Assembly: GCA_963921825.1 (NCBI GenBank)
Contig: OY997593.1
Coordinates: 63,906,039 to 63,970,038 of the forward strand
DNA: 64,000 bases
Source: Erodium maritimum
Lineage: Eukaryota; Streptophyta; Magnoliopsida; Geraniales; Geraniaceae
Reading direction: 5' to 3'
In this document: positions 48,329 through 58,032 of the stretch, piece by piece
Layout: every line of letters starts with the position of its first letter
Numbering within the stretch: position 1 is the stretch's first letter
Translations under genes and position numbers: made by a program
The notes under the pieces: generated by a model
Databases searched by the model: none
Told to the model about the DNA's origin: nothing
The model's input: only the letters and a program-made list of their open reading frames with translations

Positions 48329-50950
48329 TGTAAGAACCGCCCCCGGTCGATCTTGGTCGAACCGGCTATTTTTGGCGAAAGTTGATTTTTTGTCGGAAAA
48401 GTCAACCGATGACTCCCGGAGTCATTCGGGAGCTTTCCGGGGCCCAAAAAGCTTAGTCGTCGTTACGGTTAGCTTAGTTGGGCCGTTTCCTTTCAATTGA
48501 CTGTAATTGTGGAAAAGTCAATTGTCGGTCAAACTCGGGTCAAACTCCGCTTAATTAAAGGACTAAATTAATTTAAACCTTTTGTGCTGGATTTTATAAG
48601 AAGAGAGGTGGCCCCCAATTGGACAAGTGTCCCTATTGGCTTGGGTGAGAAGAAAGAGGGTAAGAATGACCCTTTTACCCTTAAAAGGTGGGCATGAGAG
48701 ACATTTGAGCTTGGGGGTATTTTGGGAACTTCTCCTTTAGGGTATATGACTCAATTTGGGAGCATTTAAGCCCAAACACTTAGTGTTGGCCGAATTTCAC
48801 CAAAGAGGAAAGAAGGAGGAGCTCCTAAAACTTGGAGAAGAAGAAAGGAGGAGAAAAGAGAGGTCTTGAACCCATTTATGACCCAAATCTTCTCATTTTC
48901 ACTTGTTTCTTCACCTATTCTCCACTCTCAAGGTAAATCCCCAACCCTTTTTCGTTTTTGTTGTTTTGAGTTCATGGGTTTTGAGGAAAAGATGATGAAC
49001 TTGGTTGGGTGTGAGGTTTGGATGATTGGATGTTGATTTTTGGAGAAAAAGGAAGTTAGGCGATTGTTTTAATTGGATTTTGTGGAGTTTTGATGAAGAC
49101 CCATGGTGGGTTTTGAAGTAGAGACGTTTTAGGGTCTGTTTTGGAGCTTTGGAAGGTCATCAATGGAGGTTTTGGGGGTTAATTTCGTGAAAACCGAAGT
49201 TGGAGGAAGAAGATGATGAACAGTGCCAGATCCGTGAAGGGCACCGTGGCGGAACGCGTCACGGCTCCGTGAGGGAGACCGTGACGGCGTCAGTCACGGC
49301 TCCGTGAGGGAGACCGTGACGGCGTCAGTCACGGCTCCGTGAGGAAAACCGTGACGGTTCAGACCACGGATCCGTGACCAAAATCGTGACCGACCTGAAT
49401 TGGGCCTTTTGGGCCCATTTTGTTGGATTTTGAGTAATTGGGACGGTTAGCTGTAACCGAGTCATTTTAGGGTTAATTGGGAATGTTTCCTCTTTAAACC
49501 TTTGTGAATTATTCTTGGTTCGAGTGTTTACTTGTGATCCAAGGCTTTGGACCCGAGCTCGACGGAGGAGGAGACCCTTGGACATCGTGAAGTGACGAGG
49601 AGGAAGCTAACCAGGTCATCCGCAACTAGGTTTGGATTGCTTTTGAGGTAGAGAAAGTAGTGAATACCGGTCTGATTGTGGAAAGTCACTAGTATGCCTA
49701 TTGGTTGCAATTAATTAAATTGATGATATAATTGCATGCTTGTTGTGATGAACGAGTGAAATGAGTGATAGCTTACGAGCCATGTCGAGCCGTAAGTTTG
49801 GTGAATTTTTGTGCTGTAGAAATGCATGTGGGCCATGTCGAGCCCTTACGGTTGTGTGTTGAGTGAAATTCCATGATCTATGATTGAGATGCATGCTGTG
49901 TGTTTAAACCGTTGTTATATTGAAAGGCATGTTATGGTATGTTCGGTGTAACATGTTGTTGCTATGTTTGGGCAAGTGTTCCATGCTTCATATGACGTGA
50001 ACCATTGGTTGTGATATGATCGGGTGAGTGATAGACCGATGTGATTGTATTATGGTGAGTTGGCTCGGTTGGTGTACCGTGGTCGAACTATGGCATTATG
50101 ATGCATGTTATTCTCTTGATGTGGTATCCAAGCGTAGGTGTATCCGGTATGATACCTACACCGAGGGAGAGTTCCGGTGTAGGGTATCGATGCCGATGGT
50201 GGTGTGATCAGTACCCCGATGCTGTGTGGTCCGGGAAGACGTACGACCGAGGTATGTGCCGGTCTGGTACGTGTTGTGAGTGATGCCCCTAGTCTGTGTG
50301 CAGGGAAGACATCTGACCGATGTACATGCCGGTCAAGGATGTGTCCGAGTCTCAGTGACGGGAAGATGTTGGTACCGATGTTGTGTGGTCTGGTACGATA
50401 TAATTGGAACGGGTTGTAGTAGCCGGTGATGTTGGGGACTACGGTCCGGGACACGTGTTTGTCTGCTGTGTGTTGTATGCTTAATGATTGGCTGTGTGCG
50501 ATGCTTAAGTGTGGTTATGGTCTTGTGAGAGTGTTTAGTGGTTGGTAAATTTTCCGTGGACGTTGTTAGTTGTTATGACTTGCTAGTTTTCCCTAATTGG
50601 ACAGTTACTCGTGGTGGTGAGCGGATGTTTATAACCTTAACTACTTTTCCTACTGAGCGAAAGTTCACCCCCCTTTACCTAGTTGTTTTACAGGTCTTGA
50701 GCGGGATCTGTGCTAGCGGGATTCTCGGGGCTTGGGAGCCAGCGAAGGTCTTGTCTTGTTGTCTAGAGACGTACTGTTTATTTTCCGTTGAACTTATTTA
50801 TTTGTGTTTTTGCTGAGCTGTTGACTCATGAGATGATTTGAAGCTTCTAAACTGTTATTTGAGACCTCATTTTGTTATTGAAATTGCTTTATCTTTTATT
50901 ATTTTAGTTCACGTCTCGAGTCCGGTCAAAACCGGATTTGGGGCGTGACA
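48329..50950 (+). mobile_element. Gypsy 3' LTR, 2.62 kb
   Basis: It begins TGTAAGAACCGCCCCCGG and ends GGGGCGTGACA. It is the same subfamily as the solo LTR 5184-8013: shared openings, a ccgtgacgg repeat block, a minisatellite with ccggtatgata-type units at 50130-50400, and a stem-loop GAGC-GAAA-GTTC at 50655-50666. Confidence 0.9.
49226..49390 (+). repeat. 35-bp tandem repeat of CCGTGACGG type
   Basis: acggctccgtgagggagacc starts units at 49261 and 49296, and a variant at 49331, an exact 35-bp period. Each unit contains near-complementary GTCACGG and CCGTGA halves. Confidence 0.85.
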
Positions 50951-51432
50951 AATTATTTCTTATTTTCTGAAAATAAATAAAAATAATTATTTTTCCATTT
51001 TCTTATTTTCTGAATATAAATAAAAAATAATTTGTGGAAAATAGACAAAAAATAATTTTTTTAGGTGAAAAATTATTTTTTCTTATCTACTGAAAGTAAA
51101 TAATTTTTTTTATTTTTTCTTATTTCCTTATTTTTTGAAAATAAATAAAAAATAATTATTTATTCTTATTTCTGAAAATAAATAAAAATAATTACTTTTT
51201 ATTATTTTATGTGTAATGGCATTTTCGTAATTATGTGAAATTCATGGTTGATATTAGGGTTTATAAGGATAGGGGTATTTTCATCATTTCTGGAAAAACT
51301 AACAGAAAAACTGACAGAAAATCAAACGGTGATAAAATATGGATAGTTTGGGGGGTCATATGAAATAAAAATAGAAGTGGGTATGTTGGTGATAAACGCG
51401 TATAGTTTTATACGGCTTTTCGAAGTTATCCC
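50951..51432. repeat. AT-rich tandem repeat and one MITE-like terminus
   Basis: 50951-51215 is made of repeated ttattttctgaaaataaata/aaaataattatttt words on both strands. 51216-51432 reads like one arm of a Mutator-type MITE: reversed, it starts GGGATAACTTCGAAAAGCCG and contains the gggtattttcatcattt block common to such arms. The opposite arm is missing, apparently removed at the LTR junction. Confidence 0.5.
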
Positions 51433-51558
51433 AAAAAAATCCACAACAACAGCACTTACAGTGATCGTCGTGAAAATTCAACTCTACCAACCTTAAATCA
51501 AGACATTTTAGAATATATAAGACCATAAACACATGTGGCCAAAGCATAAGAAAACTTA

Positions 51559-52834
51559 AAAAATAGGATGGGTCTCTGCGCGCAAAACCCTAAGGCAGCG
51601 CCGGTTTTGGCGATCTTCATGGGAGTGGCCATAGCTCTTGCCATGGCCATGGCTTTCATAGGGTTGATGCACCATACCAATCCATGGTATGGACAAGAAC
51701 CTACGGAGAGTAACGCCATCATGCCTTGGCCTATCTCTTTCTCGGCAGTGGCGACAGCTTGGTCTGGTCTCCTCCATGGTTGGCCATTTCTTCTTGCCAC
51801 TATCGCGCGTGCCGGCGAGGGTGGGCGGACGTTGGCTACGGTTGATGAGGGGACGAGGTACGTACGTGTAACCCGTGTTCTATTCCATCTTAATCTGGCT
51901 TTGGTTGGATCGGAGGAAGGATCCATGTTGGTGTTGGGAGTTTTATCCCTTGTTGACCCACGACCGGCGAGATTGTCTACGGCGTGGTTGGTAGTGTTTC
52001 CGGGTGCGCCTGGTATTACTCGGGGCCGGGGTGTCGGGGACAAGGCGTCGAGAATGATTGACCCTCTTGGTGAAGGGGGGTTGTGTGACTGCGGACTATG
52101 GGTGGAGGATCGGAAATACTACGGGGTGGGGGCTTGGCAGAAGAGGGTGCAGAACAAGGGTCGATCGGGGAAGCAAGCTGAGAGGACGGCGGCGGCGGCG
52201 TGGTTGTGGAGCTCGGGGAAGAAACCCTCTAGGGTTTTCCATGGTGATGGGCCGGTTGGACCTACAGGGGTGGACCTGGGTTATGTGGCGGGCCAGGTTG
52301 TTCTGACACAGGGTTCAGCGGCGTCAGATGGAGGTTCACACGGAGCAGCGGCGGGGGGGGGGGGGAGCAACCCCCGCGTCCAGGAATGAGTCCGAGGTGG
52401 CCCAGGAAGGGGTGGTCGACTGTGACCCCTTCCTGGCGAATAGATGGCAAGGGTACCATCGACAGTCGACATCTGTCTCCCCTACTAGTCCGGTGTCAGC
52501 AATCCCGCGTTCAGGAGCCCTAACATTATCAGTCAGGGGAGGACGACGCACACTGATTCACCGGGGGAGATGGCAGTCCACCAGTATTCCCCTCTCACTT
52601 GGCTGGCTCGGCCAGTGCCTTTTGGTCGAAGTATGCTGTATCGGTATCCAGGGTTCCGCTGGATGCTACCGCAGATATCCCCCTTCAACCGCCCCTAAGC
52701 ATCGAGCAACTTTTATATTTTTGTTATTGCTTTCTGTTTTTAGTTGGATTCTATCCTGTAAGATGAGTACAATTATGTGCTCGTCAACCTATTTTATTTT
52801 CCAGTAATAATATTATATGTTCTTCTAAAAAAAA
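51559..52834 (+). mobile_element. Poly(A)-tailed ~1.27-kb retroposon of unknown class, copy A
   Basis: Flanked by 13-bp direct repeats ATAAGAAAACTTA (51546-51558) and ATAAGGAAACTTA (52835-52847), 12 of 13 matching. The 3' end is cagtaataatattatatgtt followed by cttctaaaaaaaaa. A 273-codon frame starts at 51568, nine bases from the element's start; its first 35 residues are hydrophobic (MGLCAQNPKAAPVLAIFMGV onward) and no domain is recognised. A run of 13 G at 52353-52365 shifts the frame. The following part (ASRNESEVAQEGVVDCDPFL onward, to 52806) closely matches copy B at 55496-56763. Tail and long duplications indicate target-primed reverse transcription; it could be a non-autonomous LINE or a retrotransposed chimeric transcript. 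Confidence 0.75.
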
Positions 52835-52847
52835 ATAAGGAAACTTA

Positions 52848-53452
52848 CTGCCCAATTTTGTAATAATCAACGATAGACGATGTTTTAACAACATCATAAT
52901 TACAGATAATGGAAAGATCAAGATTAATTTATGATAAAAGAAATAGTAAGTCACAAAATATAAGTTCTAATTAATGAAACGTGTAACAAATTATTTAAGT
53001 AACTGACTAGTCCTTAGGGTTGAGAGCTCTCAACCCTAGCCAACGTATCAATTGTCATGAAACCGCCGTTATATCTCGTCCTTCAAATATCTTCATCAAA
53101 CTTTTTAGGCAGCGCAAGACTCATACAAAACCTCAATCGACCCCCTCCTTCTGCTGCCGGTGAAGCTCCCTCCCTACTTTGCTGCCAACAGGAACACTAC
53201 CTCGACTAGGGCCTCGTGATCTGTCGCTCCTTATCATTGTGATCGGCGCATCGTCGTACCTTGAAATCGAAATAACAATTAGGTGTTAATAAACAAGAAC
53301 AAGTACATATATCAAAACAATGAAATCGAAAATCATCTCATACCATGAAATGAACCCTAAGGTCAGAAACCCTTGCCTTGCAGGTTGCAATAAATACAAA
53401 ACAAAACACATATTCAATACCATTCCACAATCAAAACAATAAACCTATAAAT
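52848..53452. other. Spacer with a perfect 24-bp palindrome
   Basis: 53015-53038 is a perfect palindrome with half-site TAGGGTTGAGAG. The remainder is AT-rich with a GC-richer patch (53090-53260) that has no stable coding frame. Confidence 0.5.
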
Positions 53453-53829
53453 ATAAGCACAGAGGAGAAATCTGCTAGAAACTCCTCTTATCCTAAAAAC
53501 TGTGTGAACCAATCCAAGCCACACACACATAAGATCTAACACTCACCATGATGCCACATCATCACCCAAATTTCACCCAAATTCACGTCACTTTCATTAT
53601 TTATCACACAAGCAAGGGCATAATTGTAATAGCATGGTGCCATGTGGACAAGTGTCAATTTTTTTTCTTAACCAATTCACTAATTTAATATTTCCCGATT
53701 CTTTTGAACTTCGATTAGCTTCAAACTTGCGCCAATACTTTTCTTTTTCCAAGGGCTTTAAATCAAGATCAGTCATGAATATATTTTGAAGCACGAAAAT
53801 AAAAAGTTATATTGGGGTGATAAAAACAA

Positions 53830-54134
53830 GGGTTAATTACCTTTTGTACCCCTTTTCTATTGGTAACATACCTTTAGCACCCTTTCGTTTGGTAACGTTC
53901 AAAAACACTCCTTACGTTTTGGTAACACACATTTAGTACCCCTTATTAATTGATCACACATCATTTAATACCCCTTATGTATTGGTAATAGGACAATTAC
54001 ATGCCTTATGAATTGGTCACAGGTCGTCAAAATGGCCTACACTTGACCAAAATTTTATCCAGTGTGTTACCAATACATAAGGGGTACTAAATGTGTGTTA
54101 CCAATACATAAGGGGTACTAAAGGTAATTAACCC
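53830..54134. mobile_element. Mutator-like MITE, 305 bp, exact 9-bp target duplication
   Basis: It begins GGGTTAATTACCTTTTGTAC and ends in the complementary TACTAAAGGTAATTAACCC. The exact 9-bp duplication TAAAAACAA lies at 53821-53829 and 54135-54143. Internal words (taaggggtactaa and its complement) repeat. Confidence 0.9.
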
Positions 54135-54280
54135 TAAAAACAATGTTGAGTGTTGATAAATCTTCACTAATAAATGTTTTATATCGGGGTATCAAACTAG
54201 TGCTAAATGTTGATAAAAAAACATGTATTAGGGGTGATAAAAAACAGATAATGAGGTTATAAAAATCATGTTCAATTAAA

Positions 54281-54852
54281 AATAAGGGTGATAAAATAGA
54301 GTTTAGTGTTGATAAAAAAACATGTTATGGGATGATAAAAACACATGCAATATAATGATAAACATAGTGTTTAGTGTTGATAAAACTAATGTTTAGTGTT
54401 CATAAAAAAACATGTGATGATGTGATAAAAATCATGTTCGATTTTGGAAAATGAGGTGATAAAACTAGTGTTCAGTGTTGATAAACCAGTGTATAGTGTT
54501 GATAAACCAGTGTATAGTGTTGATAAAAATTACCCAGACTTAACTTTTTTTTAAAATCAGCCCCGAAATAAGGGTGATAAACTAGAGTTTAGTGTTGATA
54601 AAAAAACATATGATGGGATGATAAAAACACATGCAATTTAATGATAAACATAGTGTTTAGTGTTGATAAAACTAATGTTTAGTGTTCATAAAAAAAACAT
54701 GTGATGATGTGATAAAAATCATGCTCGATTTTGGAAAATGAGGTGATAAAACTAGTGTTCAGTGTTGATAAACCCAGTGTATAGTGTTGATAAATCCAGT
54801 GTATAGTGTTGATAAATCCAGTTTATAGTGTTGATAAAAATTACCCAGACTT
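54281..54852 (+). repeat. Tandem duplication, two copies of about 286 bp, with internal 24-30-bp repeats
   Basis: aataagggtgata starts at 54281 and again at 54567. Both units continue with gagtttagtgttgataaaaa, catgcaat(a/t)taatgataaac, ttttggaaaatgaggtgata and several cagtgtatagtgttgataaa units, and end with attacccagacttaac. Differences are few, so the duplication is relatively young. Confidence 0.9.
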
Positions 54853-55197
54853 AACTTTTTTTTTTAAAATCAGCTCTGAAATAAAAAAAAAATTCGTGCT
54901 TCAAAATATATTCATGACTAATCTTGATAGAAAGCCCTTGAAAAAACAAAACTAATGGCGCAAGTTTGAATCCACTCGGAGTTCAAACAAAGCGGGAAAA
55001 ATTAAATTAGTGAATTGATAAAAAAAATGATGGTTTTACTAAAAAGCCCTTACCACTTACTAAAAAGTGCTGTTTTTTTGCAGTCAACAACTCAAATGTA
55101 TCTCATCCATCCATCCTTAAAATGAATGACTTGGATTGGTTCACACGGTTTTTACGTTAGTGACTGGTTTTTATTTGATTTTTCCTCTATAAGCACA

Positions 55198-55477
55198 TTT
55201 AAAACCTAATCGAAATAGAGGGAAAAAAACTTCTTTCAAATATGCCATCAATAAGTTTGAGAAGGGGTATTTTTGTGTTAAAAATGACAAAAAAACATAG
55301 TTATGAAATATAAAATATGAGAACATATTAAAAAAATATGACATGGTTTAAGGCATATTTGATCAAATTTTCCTATTTGAAACTACTTATTAATATGGTT
55401 AAAATCGCAAGATTATTTCCTATTCTTTGAGAGAGAGATAAAATATAAACACTTCTTAAACTACAAAAAAAAAACTA
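55198..55477. other. Spacer with a MITE-like terminus
   Basis: About 55198-55373 ends gatcaaattttcc (reversed, GGAAAATTTGATCAAATATG), similar to Mutator-type MITE ends, and contains a gggtatttttgtgtt block. The partner arm was not found. Confidence 0.4.
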
Positions 55478-55495
55478 ATATATAATACTTTACAT

Positions 55496-56763
55496 TTTTT
55501 TTTTGAGAAGAACAAGTAATATTATTACTGAAAAGAAAGATAGTGTGATGAATACATAATTGTACCCATCTTATAGGAGATACTCCAATTAAATAACAGA
55601 AAGCAATAACAGAAAATAACAGTTGCTCGATGCTTAAGGGCGGTTGAAGGGGGATATCTGCGGTAGCTTCCAGCGGAACCCTGGAAACCGATACAGCATG
55701 CTTCTACCATATGACACTGGCCGAGCCAGCCGAGTGAGAGGGGAATACTGGTGGACTGCCATCTCCCCCGGTGAGTCAGCGTGTGTCGTCCTCCCTTGAC
55801 TGATAATGTTAGGGCTCCTGAACGCGGGAATGCTGACACCGGACTGGTAGGGAAGACAGAATACGACTGTTGATGGTACCCTCTCCATCTGCTCGCCAGG
55901 AAGGGGTCACAGTCGACCACCCCTTCCTGGACCACCCCAGACTCATTCCTGGAGGCGGGGGTGCTTGTGGCCCCCGTCGCTGCTACATGTGATCCATCAT
56001 CAGACCCTGTCCCATTAGGGTTAGGGTTCTCTTGCAATACTCCCTTGCCCTTGCTTCTTCGCCAAGCTACCGCCGCCGCCGACTCCTCCGCCGTGGCCTC
56101 CGTGTCCGAGGACACCTCCACCACCGGCACAAGAGCCGCCGTCCCCGGCACCACTCCCGGCATCCCCCACGGGTCTGCCCCACCGGCCCTAGCCAGTCCT
56201 GATCCCGCGCCCCTCCCAACCCGAGGGCGTGAGCCTCTTGCCGGCGTCCGGCGAATCCGGGCCGCCGCAGTGTGCGACCAGCCTCCTCCCAGCATCGGGT
56301 CCCTCGTGGCCGAGAACTGCACCGGAGAGGACAGTTCCTGCTCCGTGCTGAAACGCCCCGGAGAGGACTGCTCCGGCTTCGCGCCGGCCACCTCCTTCCC
56401 CGTCGTCTCGTCCTCCCATGCCACGTCCACCCGCATCGCCGGGACCTGCCCGGGCACAACACCCAGAGCCCCCTCCAGTCCGATCGTCTGATCGTCATCA
56501 CCAGCCGCGTCGTCGATACCCAGCCCCGACGACCTCCTCACGCCCTCGACGCCCCCACCGGCCACAACACCGGTCTCGTCTCTGTCGATCTCCTCTCGCC
56601 ACAATGATGATTCACCGAATGGGCTTGATAACCTTGCAGCCGAGTAAGCCATAAATGTCGGCGAGCAAAAACCAAACCCTAGTCCTAGACTTTGCAGAGA
56701 GAATAGGGAGAGCGGCTACAAAAAAAATCAACAAAAGTGGATTCTAAAGTTGGAGAGAGATTT
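55496..56763 (-). mobile_element. Poly(A)-tailed ~1.27-kb retroposon of unknown class, copy B
   Basis: An exact 18-bp direct repeat, ATATATAATACTTTACAT, flanks it at 55478-55495 and 56764-56781. Read on the minus strand it starts with taaatctctctcc and an A/T-containing leader. It then holds a 375-codon open frame and ends cagtaataatattacttgtt followed by cttctcaaaaaaaaaa. The 3' half matches copy A (51559-52834); the 5' halves do not obviously align. The perfect duplication suggests a recent insertion. Confidence 0.8.
55525..56652 (-). CDS. Uncharacterised 375-residue frame inside retroposon copy B
   Basis: The frame runs from 56652 without stops to 55525, 29 bases before the poly(A) end. 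The first ~210 residues are low-complexity, rich in Gly, Ala, Arg, Glu and Val (AAVAWRRSKGKGVLQ near the end). The next ~130 (ASRNESGVVQEGVVDCDPFL, GGRHTLTHRGRWQSTSIPLS) are shared with copy A at the protein level. The end is hydrophobic. It might be an ORF1-like RNA-binding protein, but no zinc knuckle, RRM or DUF4283 pattern was recognised. A GC-rich non-coding sequence could also stay open by chance, and part of the frame on the opposite strand is open too (55961-56491). It is unsure that it is translated. Confidence 0.35.
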   Translation of the reverse strand: MAYSAARLSSPFGESSLWREEIDRDETGVVAGGGVEGVRRSSGLGIDDAAGDDDQTIGLEGALGVVPGQVPAMRVDVAWEDETTGKEVAGAKPEQSSPGRFSTEQELSSPVQFSATRDPMLGGGWSHTAAARIRRTPARGSRPRVGRGAGSGLARAGGADPWGMPGVVPGTAALVPVVEVSSDTEATAEESAAAVAWRRSKGKGVLQENPNPNGTGSDDGSHVAATGATSTPASRNESGVVQEGVVDCDPFLASRWRGYHQQSYSVFPTSPVSAFPRSGALTLSVKGGRHTLTHRGRWQSTSIPLSLGWLGQCHMVEACCIGFQGSAGSYRRYPPSTALKHRATVIFCYCFLLFNWSISYKMGTIMYSSHYLSFQ

Positions 56764-57033
56764 ATATATAATACTTTACATAATTACATCCTTTACTGAA
56801 CTCATGCAATGATATTTTTTGTAATAGAAACAATATCTTTAAGCCCCCAAAAAAAGTCTCTGTACCATTAGATGGATTGCCTGATACTGCTGCTATAAGA
56901 TTTCTTTCCTATACTCGTAATCATTATATATACAGGAACATTGTGGGAATAACTTTGATCCATTGTGTAAGAATCATGATGCAAAGCAATCAGTGAGAGA
57001 TCATGCTTGTTTATGTGATACAATAGAGGAAGA

Positions 57034-57475
57034 TGTTATGGGTCTTACGGACCGTAACGGGATGGGATAAGCCCACCACAATATGGTGAAATCGGCTGGG
57101 GGTTTTATCTTAATCCCTTAGAGTATTTTGAATAGTTACAATAAGATTTGGATTAGTTACAATAAGATTTGGATTAGTTACATTTTGTATTAGGATTGAG
57201 ATAAACTTTGGGTAGTACAACTACATTAGGATTTGGAGTATGTTATCCTCTATGGCTATATAAACCCATATGAGATGAATAAAATTATTATGCAGAATTT
57301 TAATCACTACTACTAGTTTAGTTTATTCAAGAGATCTTCGAGTTCTGTCTCACGAGCTCGAGTTTAGCTGTCATTGGCAGAAAGAAGAACAAGGGTTCGC
57401 TCGCGCGAAACCTTGGGATCGATCTCAAGTCGTATCAAGGTCCCATAACACGATCCATAAGTCGGGGTCCCAACA
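57034..57475 (+). mobile_element. Short solo LTR, 442 bp, target duplication GAAGA
   Basis: It begins TGTTATGGG and ends GGTCCCAACA, with exact GAAGA at 57029-57033 and 57476-57480. Inside are a TATATAAA box (57257-57264) and an AATAAA signal (57278-57283) in the right order for an LTR transcript on the plus strand. An additional cccataaca at 57442-57450 could be an alternative end, but lacks a matching duplication. Size and ends fit a copia-type or TRIM LTR. Confidence 0.82.
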
Positions 57476-57480
57476 GAAGA

Positions 57481-58029
57481 AAGACGAAAAACATTATAAA
57501 GCAAATAAGAAAAGTAGTCTCACAAAAATTCGAGTGAGTATTTTATGCCACATAATCATATGGTAGTGTGCTAAACATAAACATTCTGCACTTAAACTTA
57601 GAATACGGGCATTAGTTCTTGTTTAACATAAATTTCCAATTAGCTACAGAAAAGAACAATTACTGCTCATCTTGCATGATACGATGAACTAAGTACTTCC
57701 ATTTAAGTGTAGAGTTTTAAAGCATTTAAATTTATCAACTACAGAAAATCTAACATGTTCTCTTAGTCATGGACTACAGAGCTCGAAGCAAAAAACTCCT
57801 GCAAGAGGAAAAACAAACTGCTCAAAAAATTGACCAATAAAAAATTACAAATCTGAAACTATAAGCAAAACAATACTTAGACATGAGGTGTATTCTTACA
57901 GATGAAAAGACACATCGATGAGAATTAGAATTGAGCAAAGCTGCTAATTGTCAAACAAATTGGCTAGAAAAAACATTATCTCAAGAGTAATATTTAGGTG
58001 AGGTTTAACATAATAGGCTGAATCAGAGT
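57481..58029. other. AT-rich spacer
   Basis: No coding frame or repeat of note before the Harbinger target site. Confidence 0.5.
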
Positions 58030-58032
58030 TCA

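Larger units (their letters stand above)
53453..55197. mobile_element. Large foldback element with ~300-340-bp inverted arms
   Basis: The left arm 53453-53796 and right arm 54893-55197 are imperfect reverse complements. Shared blocks include ataagcacagagg/cctctataagcac, tgtgtgaaccaatccaa/ttggattggttcacac, caaacttgcgcca/tggcgcaagtttg and gtcatgaatatattttgaag/cttcaaaatatattcatgac. The centre is tandem gataaaa-type repeats (54140-54852) plus an inserted Mutator MITE (53830-54134). No transposase is present. Outer target duplications were not resolved. Confidence 0.8.

Noticed and set aside
43543..50950. A normal complete LTR retrotransposon
   Set aside because: The LTRs are of different subfamilies, there is no target duplication and most of gag-pol is absent.
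51568..52389. A membrane protein gene (hydrophobic N-terminus)
   Set aside because: The frame lies entirely within a poly(A)-tailed retroposon flanked by target duplications and is broken at a G run.
55961..56607. Plus-strand Pro/Ser/Ala-rich frames opposite retroposon copy B
   Set aside because: Shadows of the GC-rich minus-strand frame; no independent signals.
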